A stretch of DNA of 64,000 bases. It comes from G965237725 sp965237725 (GTDB lineage Bacteria > Pseudomonadota > Gammaproteobacteria > Arenicellales > Poriferihabitantaceae). The notes beneath the pieces are model-generated. The model was not told where the DNA came from. It saw nothing but the letters and a program-made list of their open reading frames with translations, and made no database searches. The stretch covers positions 496,001-560,000 of the forward strand of contig OZ250151.1 of NCBI GenBank assembly GCA_965237725.1, read 5' to 3'. A program made the position numbers and the translations under genes. How positions within the stretch are numbered: the stretch's first letter is position 1; each line of letters opens with the position of its first letter. Positions 1 through 8,525 of the stretch are shown one piece after another.

Positions 1-95
1 CTATTCATTATTTCAAACAATTATTTTTTAATGCATCTGTTTTATTGCATCTGTTGTCATAACCCATACGAAAACTATGCAAGTCCCATGCAAGT

Positions 96-120
96 AAAAG
101 CGGGGTCCAAAACCCCGCTT
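96..120 (-). terminator. Rho-independent terminator after dnaK
   Basis: An 8-bp perfect stem (aagcgggg at 98-105 pairing with ccccgctt at 113-120) with a 7-nt loop is followed on the minus strand by a short T run. It lies about 40 bp past the dnaK stop codon. Its position suggests that at least part of dnaK transcription ends here, before any dnaJ that may lie outside the window. Confidence 0.7.
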
Positions 121-162
121 CTAATTTCAACCGACTAGTTTACGCATAAATTTTCCAAATTA

Positions 163-2100
163 TCAGGATTTTTTGTCGTCTTCATCCACTTCTTCAAATT
201 CAGCATCAACCACATCATCAGTATTGACCGAATCGTCAGAACCAGAGTCGCCCTGAGCTCCAGCATCTCCCTGTTCAGCCTGGGCCTGAGAATACATTTG
301 CTCGGCCAATTTATGGCTAACCTGAGTTAGTGCTTCAGTCTTGGCGTTGATCGCTTCCAGATCATCTTCTTTCAACACGGTTTCAAGGTCGGCAATTGCG
401 GTTTCAATGCTTTGTTTTTCGCCTTCATCAACCTTATCACCCAACTCTTCCAGGGACTTTTTCACCCCATGGATTAGTGCCTCACCTTGATTGCGCGCAT
501 CAACAAATTCTCGGGCCTTTCGATCGTCGTCCGCATGCTCTTCAGCATCCTGAACCATTTTTTCAATTTCTTCATCAGACAAACCGGAACTCGATTTAAT
601 AACAATCTTGTTCTCTTTGCCTGTTGCCTTGTCTTTAGCAGAAACATGGAGTATGCCGTTTGAATCGATATCGAAAGATACTTCGATCTGCGGAACACCC
701 CGTGGCGCTGGTGGAATCTCGGTCAGATCAAATCGACCCAGGGATTTATTACCACTGGCCATTTCCCGTTCGCCCTGTAGTACATGTACGGTCACTGCAT
801 TTTGATTGTCATCCGCAGTAGAAAACACCTGGCTGGCATTGGTTGGAATGGTTGTGTTTTTATCAACCAGTTTGGTTAATACGCCGCCCAGGGTTTCGAT
901 GCCCAATGACAATGGTGTAACGTCCAGAAGCAATACATCTTTAACATCGCCGCCGAGCACACCGCCCTGAATTGCGGCACCAACAGCAACCGCTTCGTCA
1001 GGGTTCACATCTCTGCGCGCTTCTTTACCAAAAAACTTTTCGACAACTTCGTGAACTTTAGGCATTCGAGTTTGCCCGCCAACCAAAATAACATCATCAA
1101 TTTCAGATGACTTAATGCCCGCATCCTGCATGGCAATTTTACAAGGCTCTAAAGTACGCTGAAGCAAATCATCCACCAGTGACTCCAGCTTGGCTCGAGT
1201 CAATTTCATAGTCAAGTGTTTGGGTCCGCTGGCATCTGCCGTGATATACGGCAAGTTCACTTCGGTTTGTGAACTGGAAGACAATTCAATTTTAGCTTTT
1301 TCCGCACCTTCCTTGAGACGTTGCATGGCCAGTGGATCGCCACGGAGGTTCATGCCCTGATCCTTATTGAATTCATCGGCGAGATAGTCGATTAAACGTC
1401 GATCAAAATCTTCACCGCCCAGAAACGTATCGCCATTGGTAGATAAAACTTCAAACTGATGCTCACCTTCGATTTCTGCAATTTCAATCACAGAAACGTC
1501 AAAGGTACCGCCACCCAGATCATAGACTACAATTTTTCTATCGCCTTTGGCCTTGTCCATACCATAAGCAAGGGCAGCTGCAGTGGGTTCATTTATGATA
1601 CGTTTGACTTCAAGCCCGGCAATTTTTCCCGCATCTTTGGTGGCCTGGCGCTGGGAGTCGTTAAAGTATGCTGGCACGGTAATTACCGCTTCGGTGACGG
1701 TTTCACCCAGATAATCTTCCGCAGTCTGTTTCATTTTTTGCAGGATTCGCGCGGAAACTTCAGGGGCCGCCATTTGTTTTCCACCTGCTTCTACCCAGGC
1801 ATCGCCATTCTTGGCTTTAACAATTTTATATGGCATTAAATCCATATCCCGCTGCACGACGTCCTCGTCAAACTGACGACCAATGAGTCGTTTTACTGCA
1901 AAGATTGTATTTTCCGGATTGGTGACCGACTGGCGTTTTGCAGCTTGCCCAACCAGGACTTCATCATCTTTGGTAAAGGCGACGATAGACGGTGTCGTAC
2001 GATCGCCTTCGCTATTTTCAATAACCTTGGGTGTACTCCCTTCCATAACCGCAACACAGGAATTTGTTGTACCAAGATCGATACCTATAATTTTTGACAT
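163..2100 (-). CDS. dnaK: Molecular chaperone DnaK (Hsp70)
   Basis: This is the cytoplasmic ATP-dependent Hsp70 chaperone, which binds exposed hydrophobic peptides and works with DnaJ and the exchange factor GrpE. The protein has 645 residues, normal for the family. The N-terminus carries the Hsp70 phosphate loop IGIDLGTTNSCVAV, and an ATPase domain (about 1-385) includes the VYDLGGGTFDVSV signature. A substrate-binding domain and helical lid follow, ending in an acidic tail close to EEVDEDDKKS. The start codon is preceded by a good ribosome site (AGAGGA). It lies 86 bp downstream of grpE on the same strand, so the two are probably co-transcribed from the heat-shock promoter above grpE. A weaker CTTGTT/CCCTTATAT pair in the intergenic gap could be an internal promoter. 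Confidence 0.98.
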   Translation of the reverse strand: MSKIIGIDLGTTNSCVAVMEGSTPKVIENSEGDRTTPSIVAFTKDDEVLVGQAAKRQSVTNPENTIFAVKRLIGRQFDEDVVQRDMDLMPYKIVKAKNGDAWVEAGGKQMAAPEVSARILQKMKQTAEDYLGETVTEAVITVPAYFNDSQRQATKDAGKIAGLEVKRIINEPTAAALAYGMDKAKGDRKIVVYDLGGGTFDVSVIEIAEIEGEHQFEVLSTNGDTFLGGEDFDRRLIDYLADEFNKDQGMNLRGDPLAMQRLKEGAEKAKIELSSSSQTEVNLPYITADASGPKHLTMKLTRAKLESLVDDLLQRTLEPCKIAMQDAGIKSSEIDDVILVGGQTRMPKVHEVVEKFFGKEARRDVNPDEAVAVGAAIQGGVLGGDVKDVLLLDVTPLSLGIETLGGVLTKLVDKNTTIPTNASQVFSTADDNQNAVTVHVLQGEREMASGNKSLGRFDLTEIPPAPRGVPQIEVSFDIDSNGILHVSAKDKATGKENKIVIKSSSGLSDEEIEKMVQDAEEHADDDRKAREFVDARNQGEALIHGVKKSLEELGDKVDEGEKQSIETAIADLETVLKEDDLEAINAKTEALTQVSHKLAEQMYSQAQAEQGDAGAQGDSGSDDSVNTDDVVDAEFEEVDEDDKKS

Positions 2101-2186
2101 TTTGGGTCCTCTATAAACCTGGATCTAAATTAAACTGGGATAGATATAAGGGTTAACTGTTGAATAACAAGTGTTTTTTCGGTGAA

Positions 2187-2924
2187 TTAGGCATTTTTTG
2201 CGATCACAACCATGGCAGGCCGTAACAATCTGTCTTTAATCAAAAACCCCTTTTGCATTACGCTTAAAATGTGATCCGCTGGTACCTCGGTACTCTCAAC
2301 CATGCTAATGGCCTGATGAATTTCTGGATCAAATTTAACTCCGGTATCGGCCTCCACAGCAGTAACACCAAATTTTTCCATCACCTTGGCGAACAGTTTC
2401 ACGGTTAATTCCAGCCCTTCCTGCATTTTCACTACAGCCTCACCATTACCCTGATCCATTTCAACCTTACTGGCCTGGTCCAGACTATCCAGCACAGTCA
2501 GTAATTCCTGTGCAAAACCTTCGATAGCATATTTTCGAGCTGACACCATTTCGTTCTGACTGCGTCGCTGAATATTCTCAACCTCCGCTTTCGCCCTTAC
2601 GTATCCATCCTGCATCTCGGCAATCTGGTTCTGGGTGTCAACTAGTTGCTCGACCAGTTGTTCTCTTGAGTGATCATCAAAATCACTGTCCATAGAATCT
2701 TCGGATTCCTCAGAAGACACCTGCTCGCCTGCCGCTTCCGAATCGTCAGAAATGGTTTCCGCTTGTTCTTCACCGAGCTCATCACCGGTCTGATCACCAA
2801 GACTCTCATTTGGGTCTATCGTGGCTTCTGCAACGCTATTTTCTATGCCTGGGTCTATGCCTGGTTCTAAGCCTGGCTCTATGCTTGGGTCAGATTTTGC
2901 TGAATTTTTTGTACTCTGGCTCAT
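2187..2924 (-). CDS. grpE: Nucleotide exchange factor GrpE
   Basis: GrpE releases ADP from DnaK and resets the chaperone cycle; it acts as a dimer in the cytoplasm. The product is 245 residues, longer than the usual roughly 200 because of an acidic, low-complexity N-terminal extension (about residues 1-85) that includes short (E/D)PG(L/I) repeats. The conserved part begins with a long coiled coil (LVDTQNQIAEMQDGYVRAKAEVEN, read across residues 90-115) and ends in the beta-domain with VMQKGFLIKDRLLRPAMV near the C-terminus. It is the first gene of the grpE-dnaK unit, and a sigma-32-like promoter lies 45-72 bp upstream. The identification is firm; the function of the acidic extension is unknown. 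Confidence 0.96.
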   Translation of the reverse strand: MSQSTKNSAKSDPSIEPGLEPGIDPGIENSVAEATIDPNESLGDQTGDELGEEQAETISDDSEAAGEQVSSEESEDSMDSDFDDHSREQLVEQLVDTQNQIAEMQDGYVRAKAEVENIQRRSQNEMVSARKYAIEGFAQELLTVLDSLDQASKVEMDQGNGEAVVKMQEGLELTVKLFAKVMEKFGVTAVEADTGVKFDPEIHQAISMVESTEVPADHILSVMQKGFLIKDRLLRPAMVVIAKNA

Positions 2925-2968
2925 AAATCTACAAAATTAAGGGAAATTTGTTAAAAAAAGTCACGAAA

Positions 2969-2996
2969 ATATGGGGCTAAAGCGAAAAACGTCAAG
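2969..2996 (-). promoter_or_regulatory. Sigma-32 (heat-shock) promoter of grpE-dnaK
   Basis: Read on the minus strand, the sequence has CTTGACG (2996-2990), a 13-nt spacer, then CCCCATAT (2976-2969). This is close to the enterobacterial RpoH consensus (CTTGAAA, 13-15 nt, CCCCATNT). It lies 45 bp before the grpE start codon, where a heat-shock promoter would be expected. Confidence 0.8.
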
Positions 2997-3161
2997 GGAT
3001 TGGGGTTAAATAATTTGACTAAAATTTGGCGAAGCTATTGAATCTCCCACATGCATCTCCTACACGAGCCTGCCAAAGGATTTCCTCTGCTGGATAGCCC
3101 GACCAGGGCACTAAACTGGCGATATAACGCTACTCTTAGCCTGAGTGACTATTCACAGTGA

Positions 3162-3494
3162 TCAGATGGAAAATGAGGAGCCACAGCCACAGGTGGTGGA
3201 CGCATTTGGATTATTCACCAGAAAACGGCTGCCCATCAGGTCATCCTTGTAGTCGATTTCAGCGCCATCAAGATACTGCAAACTAAGCATATCCACCAAA
3301 ACTTTGATGCCATCGTGCTCGACAGCGATGTCATCATCCTGTTGGTTTTCATCAAACTGAAAGCCATACTGGAATCCCGAGCAACCGCCTCCCTGGATAT
3401 ATACCCGTAACATTAAATCAGGGTTATCCTTGGTTTCGAGCAGTTGATTGATTCTGCTGATCGCGTCGTTGGAAATTTTTAAATCTGATTGCAT
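3162..3494 (-). CDS. erpA: Iron-sulfur cluster insertion protein ErpA
   Basis: This A-type carrier delivers Fe-S clusters to apoproteins in the cytoplasm. The protein is 110 residues, with the three invariant cysteines of the HesB/IscA family: C38 in GGGCSGFQYGF, and C102 and C104 in the C-terminal TCGCGSSFSI. The GxxCSGFQYGF spacing and the NPNASTTCGCG ending match ErpA better than IscA or SufA. It is monocistronic by position: 237 bp separate it from grpE, and the gene on its other side is divergent. The start ATG sits shortly after an AT-rich upstream stretch; no unusual feature was seen. Confidence 0.93.
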   Translation of the reverse strand: MQSDLKISNDAISRINQLLETKDNPDLMLRVYIQGGGCSGFQYGFQFDENQQDDDIAVEHDGIKVLVDMLSLQYLDGAEIDYKDDLMGSRFLVNNPNASTTCGCGSSFSI

Positions 3495-3686
3495 AATAAT
3501 TGCATAAAATAGCGTCTATGGACGAGTTGTACTCACCTTATCAATATCGATAATGTGGGGGGATTTTAGCAGAATTCCACCCATTCAAATCAACCAATGC
3601 ATGTTATTGATAATAAGCAAAATTCGCTCTGGTAATCCCTTCCCCAGTTGAATATCCTCGCGCTAAACCTTTAACACAATATTATT

Positions 3687-4934
3687 ATGAAATTAGACAT
3701 TGATTTTGTCAGAAACCAGTTCGATCAACTCAATGATCAACCAGATTTTGTATTTTGTTCCAATGCCGGTGGCAGCTATGTTGCCAATCAGGTCAATGCC
3801 GTGATGAGCCACTACAACAGCCATACCCGGGTTCAGCCTTATGAACGTTATCTGACGTCCAGTGAAGCCGGACAGGCAATGGATCGGGCGATCAATGGCT
3901 GGGCGGAAGCCTTGAACATAAAGTCTGATGAACTCACTATTGGCCCGTCTACTTCCATGAACACCTATGTCATGGCCCAGGCCATTGGTGCCACCTGGAA
4001 TGAAGGCGACGAAATTATTGTCACCAATCAGGATCACGAAGCCAATAGCGGTGTGTGGCGACGAAAAGCTGAAGAAAAAGGGGTCAAAATCTGCGAATGG
4101 AAAGTGGACCCTGGAACGGGACTGCTGGATCAAAACAAGCTGGATTCATTGCTGACCGATAAAACAAAATGGGTTTTTTTCACCCACTGTTCCAATATCG
4201 TCGGCACCTCGAATCCGGTTGAAGAAATTACCGGTAAAATTAAATCCAATTCCAATGCCATGGTTTTTGTGGATGCCGTTGCTTATGCGCCCCACCATAT
4301 TAGCGATTTAAAAAAATTGGGAGTGGATGGCTATGCCTTTAGTTTGTATAAGGTCTTCGGACCTCACCAGAGCCTGTTGTATGTATCTGAGGATGTTGCA
4401 TCAAAACTGAGCCCTCAGTGCCACTATTTTAATACCGAAGAGCGGGACAAATTATTTAACCCTGCGGGCCCACAACACGCTCAGGTCGCGAGTTGTGCCG
4501 GGGTGCTTGACTATATGGATGCAATACATCTACATCAATTTGGTGATCAGTCTGCTGCTACATCGGCTCCACAGAAAATGGATGACTTACATTCGCTGAT
4601 TTGTGATCACGAAAATATTCTGGCAGCACCCATTCTGGATTTTTTGAGTAATAACAAAAAAGTCCATTTAATTGGTAAAGCGCATACCCATGATAATGAC
4701 CGCGCACCCACAATCGCGTTTAAGCCACTACAGCTAACGTCCCTTGAAACCTCGTCGAAAATTCAGGATATGGGAATTGGTTGTGAGAGTAGTCATTTTT
4801 ACGCCTATCGGCTAATCACCGATCTGGGGTTTGAACCTGAAGATGGTCTGGTCAGGATTTCTCTGGTGCACTACACCAGCATGGAAGAAGTCGATCGAAT
4901 ACTGGTTGCCCTTGACTCGGTGATCAACTATTAA
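3687..4934 (+). CDS. Class V aminotransferase-fold PLP enzyme, cysteine desulfurase-like
   Basis: This is a fold-type I PLP enzyme of 415 residues. It resembles the cysteine desulfurase-like family typified by Vibrio VC1184 rather than true IscS or SufS. Visible landmarks are the N-terminal SNAGGSYV turn, the DHEAN motif (H117 stacks on PLP in relatives), D196 in VFVDAVAYAPHH and the probable PLP lysine K222 in SLYKVFGPHQ. The IscS/SufS mobile-loop cysteine motif was not seen, so sulfur mobilisation is doubtful; a lyase or aminotransferase role is equally possible. No clear ribosome site precedes the ATG. It converges on the ferredoxin reductase gene with only 10 bp between stops, so any functional link to the oxidation cluster is inferred from proximity. 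Confidence 0.8.
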   Translation: MKLDIDFVRNQFDQLNDQPDFVFCSNAGGSYVANQVNAVMSHYNSHTRVQPYERYLTSSEAGQAMDRAINGWAEALNIKSDELTIGPSTSMNTYVMAQAIGATWNEGDEIIVTNQDHEANSGVWRRKAEEKGVKICEWKVDPGTGLLDQNKLDSLLTDKTKWVFFTHCSNIVGTSNPVEEITGKIKSNSNAMVFVDAVAYAPHHISDLKKLGVDGYAFSLYKVFGPHQSLLYVSEDVASKLSPQCHYFNTEERDKLFNPAGPQHAQVASCAGVLDYMDAIHLHQFGDQSAATSAPQKMDDLHSLICDHENILAAPILDFLSNNKKVHLIGKAHTHDNDRAPTIAFKPLQLTSLETSSKIQDMGIGCESSHFYAYRLITDLGFEPEDGLVRISLVHYTSMEEVDRILVALDSVINY

Positions 4935-4944
4935 GATATTGAAA

Positions 4945-6177
4945 TTAACTTTTTAGAATGAATTTCAGTTTTACATCTTGATCGAGCAACCTATTTCTAT
5001 CCACTAATTTATTTTGCTCGATTAATTTCTGGGTGACGCGCAAATCCAGGGCCGCACTGGTGCCTTCGCCTATAGCAATTCCGGCAACAATTCGATTGTC
5101 GTTCATACAAAAATGAATGGTTTTGCCATCATCCAGTTTTCCTCGAGTCATCCATTCATGGCCCAAAGTGACATCTCCAGTCATCTGGATGTTATATTGA
5201 TATTGATCTGACCAGAACCAGGGTACAACGTCCCAGGCAATGGCTTCCCCCACTAAATGACTGGCTACGATGTTTCCCTGTTGCTCCGCGTTTTGCCATG
5301 ACTCCAGACGCATCGGCTTTTCATAACGCGTATTCATACTCCTGCCGCAATCACCTATGGCATAAATTGAGGCGTCACTGGTCTGACAGAATTCATTGGC
5401 ACGAATACCATTATCAATTTCAAGACCGGCGTCCCTGGCTAAATCAACTCTGGGCATAATGCCAATGCCTTCCACAACCAGATCACATTCCAGTGTTTTA
5501 CCAGAAGTCAGATTTACCTCTATTTTGTCATGACCTTTAGAATAAATTTCTACACTATTGCCAAAATAAAACTCAACGCCATTGTGACGATGAATTTTTT
5601 CTACTTCTGCGGAAATTGATTTCGGAAATACCCGACCCAATACCTGGTCGGCAAACTCAACAATAGATACTTTACATCCCAACCTAACCGCACTGGCCGC
5701 TACTTCCAGACCAATAAATCCTGCGCCCACAATGGCCAAATGGTTACCTTCCGTCAGCCGTGAGCGAATAGTTTCGCAGTCGTAAATTTCCCGTAATTGA
5801 AAAATCAAATCGTGATCAGATCCTTCACAATCTAAGCGGCGGCATGCACCGCCAGTGGCGATAACCAAATTGTCATACCCAAGCGATGTTCCATCATTCA
5901 GGGAGACTGATTTTTTTGATCGGTGTATACCCTCTACTGTTGTGCCCCGGATTAAAGTGATGCCTTTTTCCTGATAGCCTTCAACTGGACAAAGCAATGA
6001 TTTTTCGAATTGCCCAGTTCCGGTTAGCAAATCCTTGGATAGTGGCGGCCTTTCATAGGGTGGTTGGTCCTCTTCGCCAATCAGAGTGATATTCCCCTGG
6101 TAACCTTTGTGTTGTAATAATAATGCACAGCGGCCGCCGGCGTGGCCCGCTCCAATGATTACGGTATTGTCGACCAC
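4945..6177 (-). CDS. FAD-dependent ferredoxin reductase (BphA4/HcaD type)
   Basis: This NAD(P)H:ferredoxin reductase probably passes electrons to the Rieske protein encoded 24 bp upstream. The protein has 410 residues with an FAD-binding Rossmann motif (VIIGAGHAGG, residues 5-14), the conserved PPYERPPLSK segment, a second NAD-binding motif (AIVGAGFIGLEVAASA near 150), the YAIGDC motif near 270 and a reductase-type C-terminal domain. This arrangement is that of reductases serving ring-hydroxylating or alkane-type oxygenases. It is last in the four-gene minus-strand cluster (aldolase, desaturase, Rieske, reductase), and the small gaps support one transcript. The final substrate of the chain is unknown. 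Confidence 0.9.
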   Translation of the reverse strand: MVDNTVIIGAGHAGGRCALLLQHKGYQGNITLIGEEDQPPYERPPLSKDLLTGTGQFEKSLLCPVEGYQEKGITLIRGTTVEGIHRSKKSVSLNDGTSLGYDNLVIATGGACRRLDCEGSDHDLIFQLREIYDCETIRSRLTEGNHLAIVGAGFIGLEVAASAVRLGCKVSIVEFADQVLGRVFPKSISAEVEKIHRHNGVEFYFGNSVEIYSKGHDKIEVNLTSGKTLECDLVVEGIGIMPRVDLARDAGLEIDNGIRANEFCQTSDASIYAIGDCGRSMNTRYEKPMRLESWQNAEQQGNIVASHLVGEAIAWDVVPWFWSDQYQYNIQMTGDVTLGHEWMTRGKLDDGKTIHFCMNDNRIVAGIAIGEGTSAALDLRVTQKLIEQNKLVDRNRLLDQDVKLKFILKS

Positions 6178-6201
6178 TGTATTTTTCGAAAATAGACTCG
6201 A

Positions 6202-6522
6202 TTAGAGTTGGATAAAAATATTGCCGTCAACCACCTGGGTAGGATAGGTCTTTAAATCGATACAAACTGGCGCGCTCTTTGCCTTTCCGCTCGGAATGTG
6301 GAAACGACCCTGGTGTAATGGGCATTCAATGATATCGTCGATGACCAGTCCATCAGCAAGATGCTGATCTTCATGGGTACACAGTCCATCGGTAGCATAA
6401 AAACCGTCTTCGGTGTTGTAGATCGCAAAAGTCTTTTCACCCAAATCGAATCGCATCACGTCTTCTTCATCGATGTCATCGGCCGGTCCGACCCTATGCC
6501 AGCTATCGTCTATATTATCCAC
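6202..6522 (-). CDS. Rieske-type [2Fe-2S] ferredoxin
   Basis: This small soluble electron carrier has 106 residues and a complete Rieske cluster-binding pattern: C48-x-H50 in LCTHEDQHLADG and C67-x2-H70 in IECPLHQGRFH. There is no catalytic domain, so it is a ferredoxin component, not an oxygenase. The gene sits between the desaturase-like membrane protein and the ferredoxin reductase, which makes it the likely carrier between them. Such trios (reductase, Rieske ferredoxin, di-iron membrane oxygenase) are a known electron-transfer layout; the pairing here is inferred from gene order. Confidence 0.92.
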   Translation of the reverse strand: MDNIDDSWHRVGPADDIDEEDVMRFDLGEKTFAIYNTEDGFYATDGLCTHEDQHLADGLVIDDIIECPLHQGRFHIPSGKAKSAPVCIDLKTYPTQVVDGNIFIQL

Positions 6523-6573
6523 TGTACATTTTTGTTGAGATTAAATTTTTAGATCGCACTATGGGAACCCGAC

Positions 6574-7581
6574 TTAACGAATTGGCACCCGCCGCGCCAG
6601 ATTTTCCATGGAGATTTTACCCATACTTCTACCAATCACCGTCTTTAGTGCCCACCAGTTGGTCAAAAATAATCCTGGGTCCGGATTGGGTAGTTGGTCC
6701 TTTAGTTCGTAAGATAACTTGGACAATGCATGAAACGGCACAGTGGGATACAGATGATGCTCAACATGATAGTTCATGTTCATATATAGAAATCGATTTA
6801 TAAAATTGGTATCGAAGGAACGCGTTGATTCTCTAACATCCATTTGATTTTCTTTCATTTCGACATGTTGTAAAAGCACAAAATACGCCATCACGACACC
6901 ACCCAATATTCGCGGCAACACAAAGTACCACAGCAAATAGTCTGCGCCAAAGAAGATTGCAACTCCCATTGCAGTATAAAAAGCCAAATAGATACGAGCG
7001 CTCCACATCAACTTGGGTAATTCACTTTCGGGGGTACAGTCCAGGGTCATCGTCGCAAATCTGCCCAAGGCATTTCGAATAAATGCCATGGCATCGTTTG
7101 CGATATAACTAAAATACGTTATCTCTTGTAACCACAGCCAGAACGTCAGCGGCGCTTCATAAGGTAGTTGTGCATCCAGCCCTTTATGATAGGTGTATGT
7201 GTGATGGCTCGCATGGGTATAACGACGGTAGTAATGCTCCTGGAAATAGATAAATGACGAAATCCAGAACAGAATTTCATTTAGCCATCGAGTACGAAAG
7301 GCAGTGCCATGAGCACATTCATGGGACAGTGCGTAGCCAGATAATGTAAGGATGCCACCATACAAAAACAACATAGGTATTAACCAGGGCGTATTGAAAC
7401 TCAAATGTAATCCATAGCCGCTGACGCCAAGCAATGCCAGCCAACCGCAAAGCCATTTTAGTCCATGGTGGTCGGATCGTTTTACCAGTTGCTTGAGAAC
7501 CTTTTTATCAATAGTCACCCCCGAGGATGCGGCATTGGTAGGTACCGGGGCAAACTGTGATACCAGCTTTTCTGCTTGCAT
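6574..7581 (-). CDS. Membrane fatty acid desaturase/hydroxylase-family protein
   Basis: This is an integral-membrane non-haem di-iron enzyme of the fatty acid desaturase superfamily, 335 residues. All three histidine boxes are visible: HECAH (87-91), HASHH (123-127) and HVEHH (272-276), plus an extra H in QHVEMKEN near 239. Hydrophobic segments at about 43-85, 103-115, 196-218 and 221-236 fit the usual four-helix plan. The family includes acyl desaturases, hydroxylases and carotenoid oxygenases, so the substrate cannot be read from the motifs. It is encoded 51 bp from its likely electron donors and 60 bp from an aldolase-type gene, which argues for catabolism of a specific compound rather than housekeeping membrane desaturation. 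Confidence 0.88.
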   Translation of the reverse strand: MQAEKLVSQFAPVPTNAASSGVTIDKKVLKQLVKRSDHHGLKWLCGWLALLGVSGYGLHLSFNTPWLIPMLFLYGGILTLSGYALSHECAHGTAFRTRWLNEILFWISSFIYFQEHYYRRYTHASHHTYTYHKGLDAQLPYEAPLTFWLWLQEITYFSYIANDAMAFIRNALGRFATMTLDCTPESELPKLMWSARIYLAFYTAMGVAIFFGADYLLWYFVLPRILGGVVMAYFVLLQHVEMKENQMDVRESTRSFDTNFINRFLYMNMNYHVEHHLYPTVPFHALSKLSYELKDQLPNPDPGLFLTNWWALKTVIGRSMGKISMENLARRVPIR

Positions 7582-7641
7582 AGCTTTGCAGTTAGTTGTT
7601 TAAAAAGAAATATCTATTACAAAGCGCAGGGCTACGAATCG

Positions 7642-8442
7642 CTAGGTTCGATAATCTGGCTCTTCCACATCCAGTATTGCCCTGACCTCGCGGAGATGGG
7701 CATTGGCCAGACTCTTTTCAAAACCTTTCCATTGATCAGCGGTTTTTTGGGCCACTTCATCACTGACAATACGTAATGGCATGCCAGTCATTTTTGCGGT
7801 TATATAATTTTGACAAGCCCTTTCAAAGTAGTACAACTGGTCGAATGCAACAGCAATACTTTCGGATAAAACCGATATGCCGTGATTCCCCATAACCACA
7901 ATTGATTTATCCCCTACCGTGGTAGACAAACGCTCTGCTTCTTCATCAACGCCCAGGCCGTCGAACCCATCATCAATGGCAATGCCATTAAAAAATCGCA
8001 TGGTGTTTTGATCTATAGGGGGTAATGTACTGTCAGCCAGGGACGCCAATACGGTGGCGTATTTCGGATGAGCGTGAAGAATACATTTAGCATGAGGTAC
8101 ATTGCGGTGGAGAGCACCATGGATAAACCAGGCAGTAGCTTCAGGTGCATTGGGCTTGTTCAATGTATCTTTGTCATTGGCATCTACGAATAGGAGTTCA
8201 CTTGCCCGAATTCGTGAAAAATGCCGACCATTGGGATTGACCAGGAATTTTGTACTGTCGTCGGACAGCGCATAGCTGTAGTGATTAGCAATAGATTCAT
8301 GCATATCCAATCGAGCTGTCCATCGAAATACCGCGGCCAGATCGCAACGTTCTTCATAATACGGATCATCTTCGAATTTATTGATCACTTTCTTTGCCGG
8401 GGAAACAGCCATGTACGGTTCCTCAAAATGGTTTACATCCAC
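7642..8442 (-). CDS. Class II aldolase/adducin family protein
   Basis: This is a zinc-dependent class II aldolase-fold protein of 266 residues. Metal ligands are visible as H123 and H125 in ILHAHPKYA and H187 in MGNHGISV. The family includes fuculose-phosphate aldolase and ribulose-phosphate epimerase, but many members act on other hydroxy-acids or on decarboxylation reactions. It is the first gene of the minus-strand cluster and starts 83 bp from the divergent LysR gene, with the operator at 8494-8512 between them. The substrate is unknown; the company of an oxygenase system suggests a carbon-carbon cleavage or decarboxylation step after oxidation. Confidence 0.87.
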   Translation of the reverse strand: MDVNHFEEPYMAVSPAKKVINKFEDDPYYEERCDLAAVFRWTARLDMHESIANHYSYALSDDSTKFLVNPNGRHFSRIRASELLFVDANDKDTLNKPNAPEATAWFIHGALHRNVPHAKCILHAHPKYATVLASLADSTLPPIDQNTMRFFNGIAIDDGFDGLGVDEEAERLSTTVGDKSIVVMGNHGISVLSESIAVAFDQLYYFERACQNYITAKMTGMPLRIVSDEVAQKTADQWKGFEKSLANAHLREVRAILDVEEPDYRT

Positions 8443-8483
8443 CGATTAAATCCTAATTTGGATTGCTGGACAAACTATTTATT

Positions 8484-8512
8484 TTGACGCATAGTATTAG
8501 TATCACTAATAC
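8484..8512 (+). promoter_or_regulatory. Sigma-70-like promoter of the LysR gene, overlapping its operator
   Basis: TTGACG (8484-8489) is followed after exactly 17 nt by TAATAC (8507-8512), giving a reasonable sigma-70 promoter reading toward the LysR gene. The -10 element lies inside the palindromic operator, which would allow negative autoregulation as is common for LysR genes. The predicted transcript would have a very short leader before the TTG start at 8526, so the exact initiation point is uncertain. Confidence 0.5.
8494..8512. promoter_or_regulatory. LysR-type operator (perfect inverted repeat)
   Basis: The sequence GTATTAG-TATCA-CTAATAC is a perfect 7-bp inverted repeat with a 5-nt centre and contains the ATTAG/CTAAT, T-N11-A core typical of LysR-family sites. 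It lies in the 83-bp gap between the divergent aldolase and LysR genes, so it is the likely binding site of the regulator encoded at 8526. Confidence 0.7.
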
Positions 8513-8525
8513 ATAGGTTATCTGT

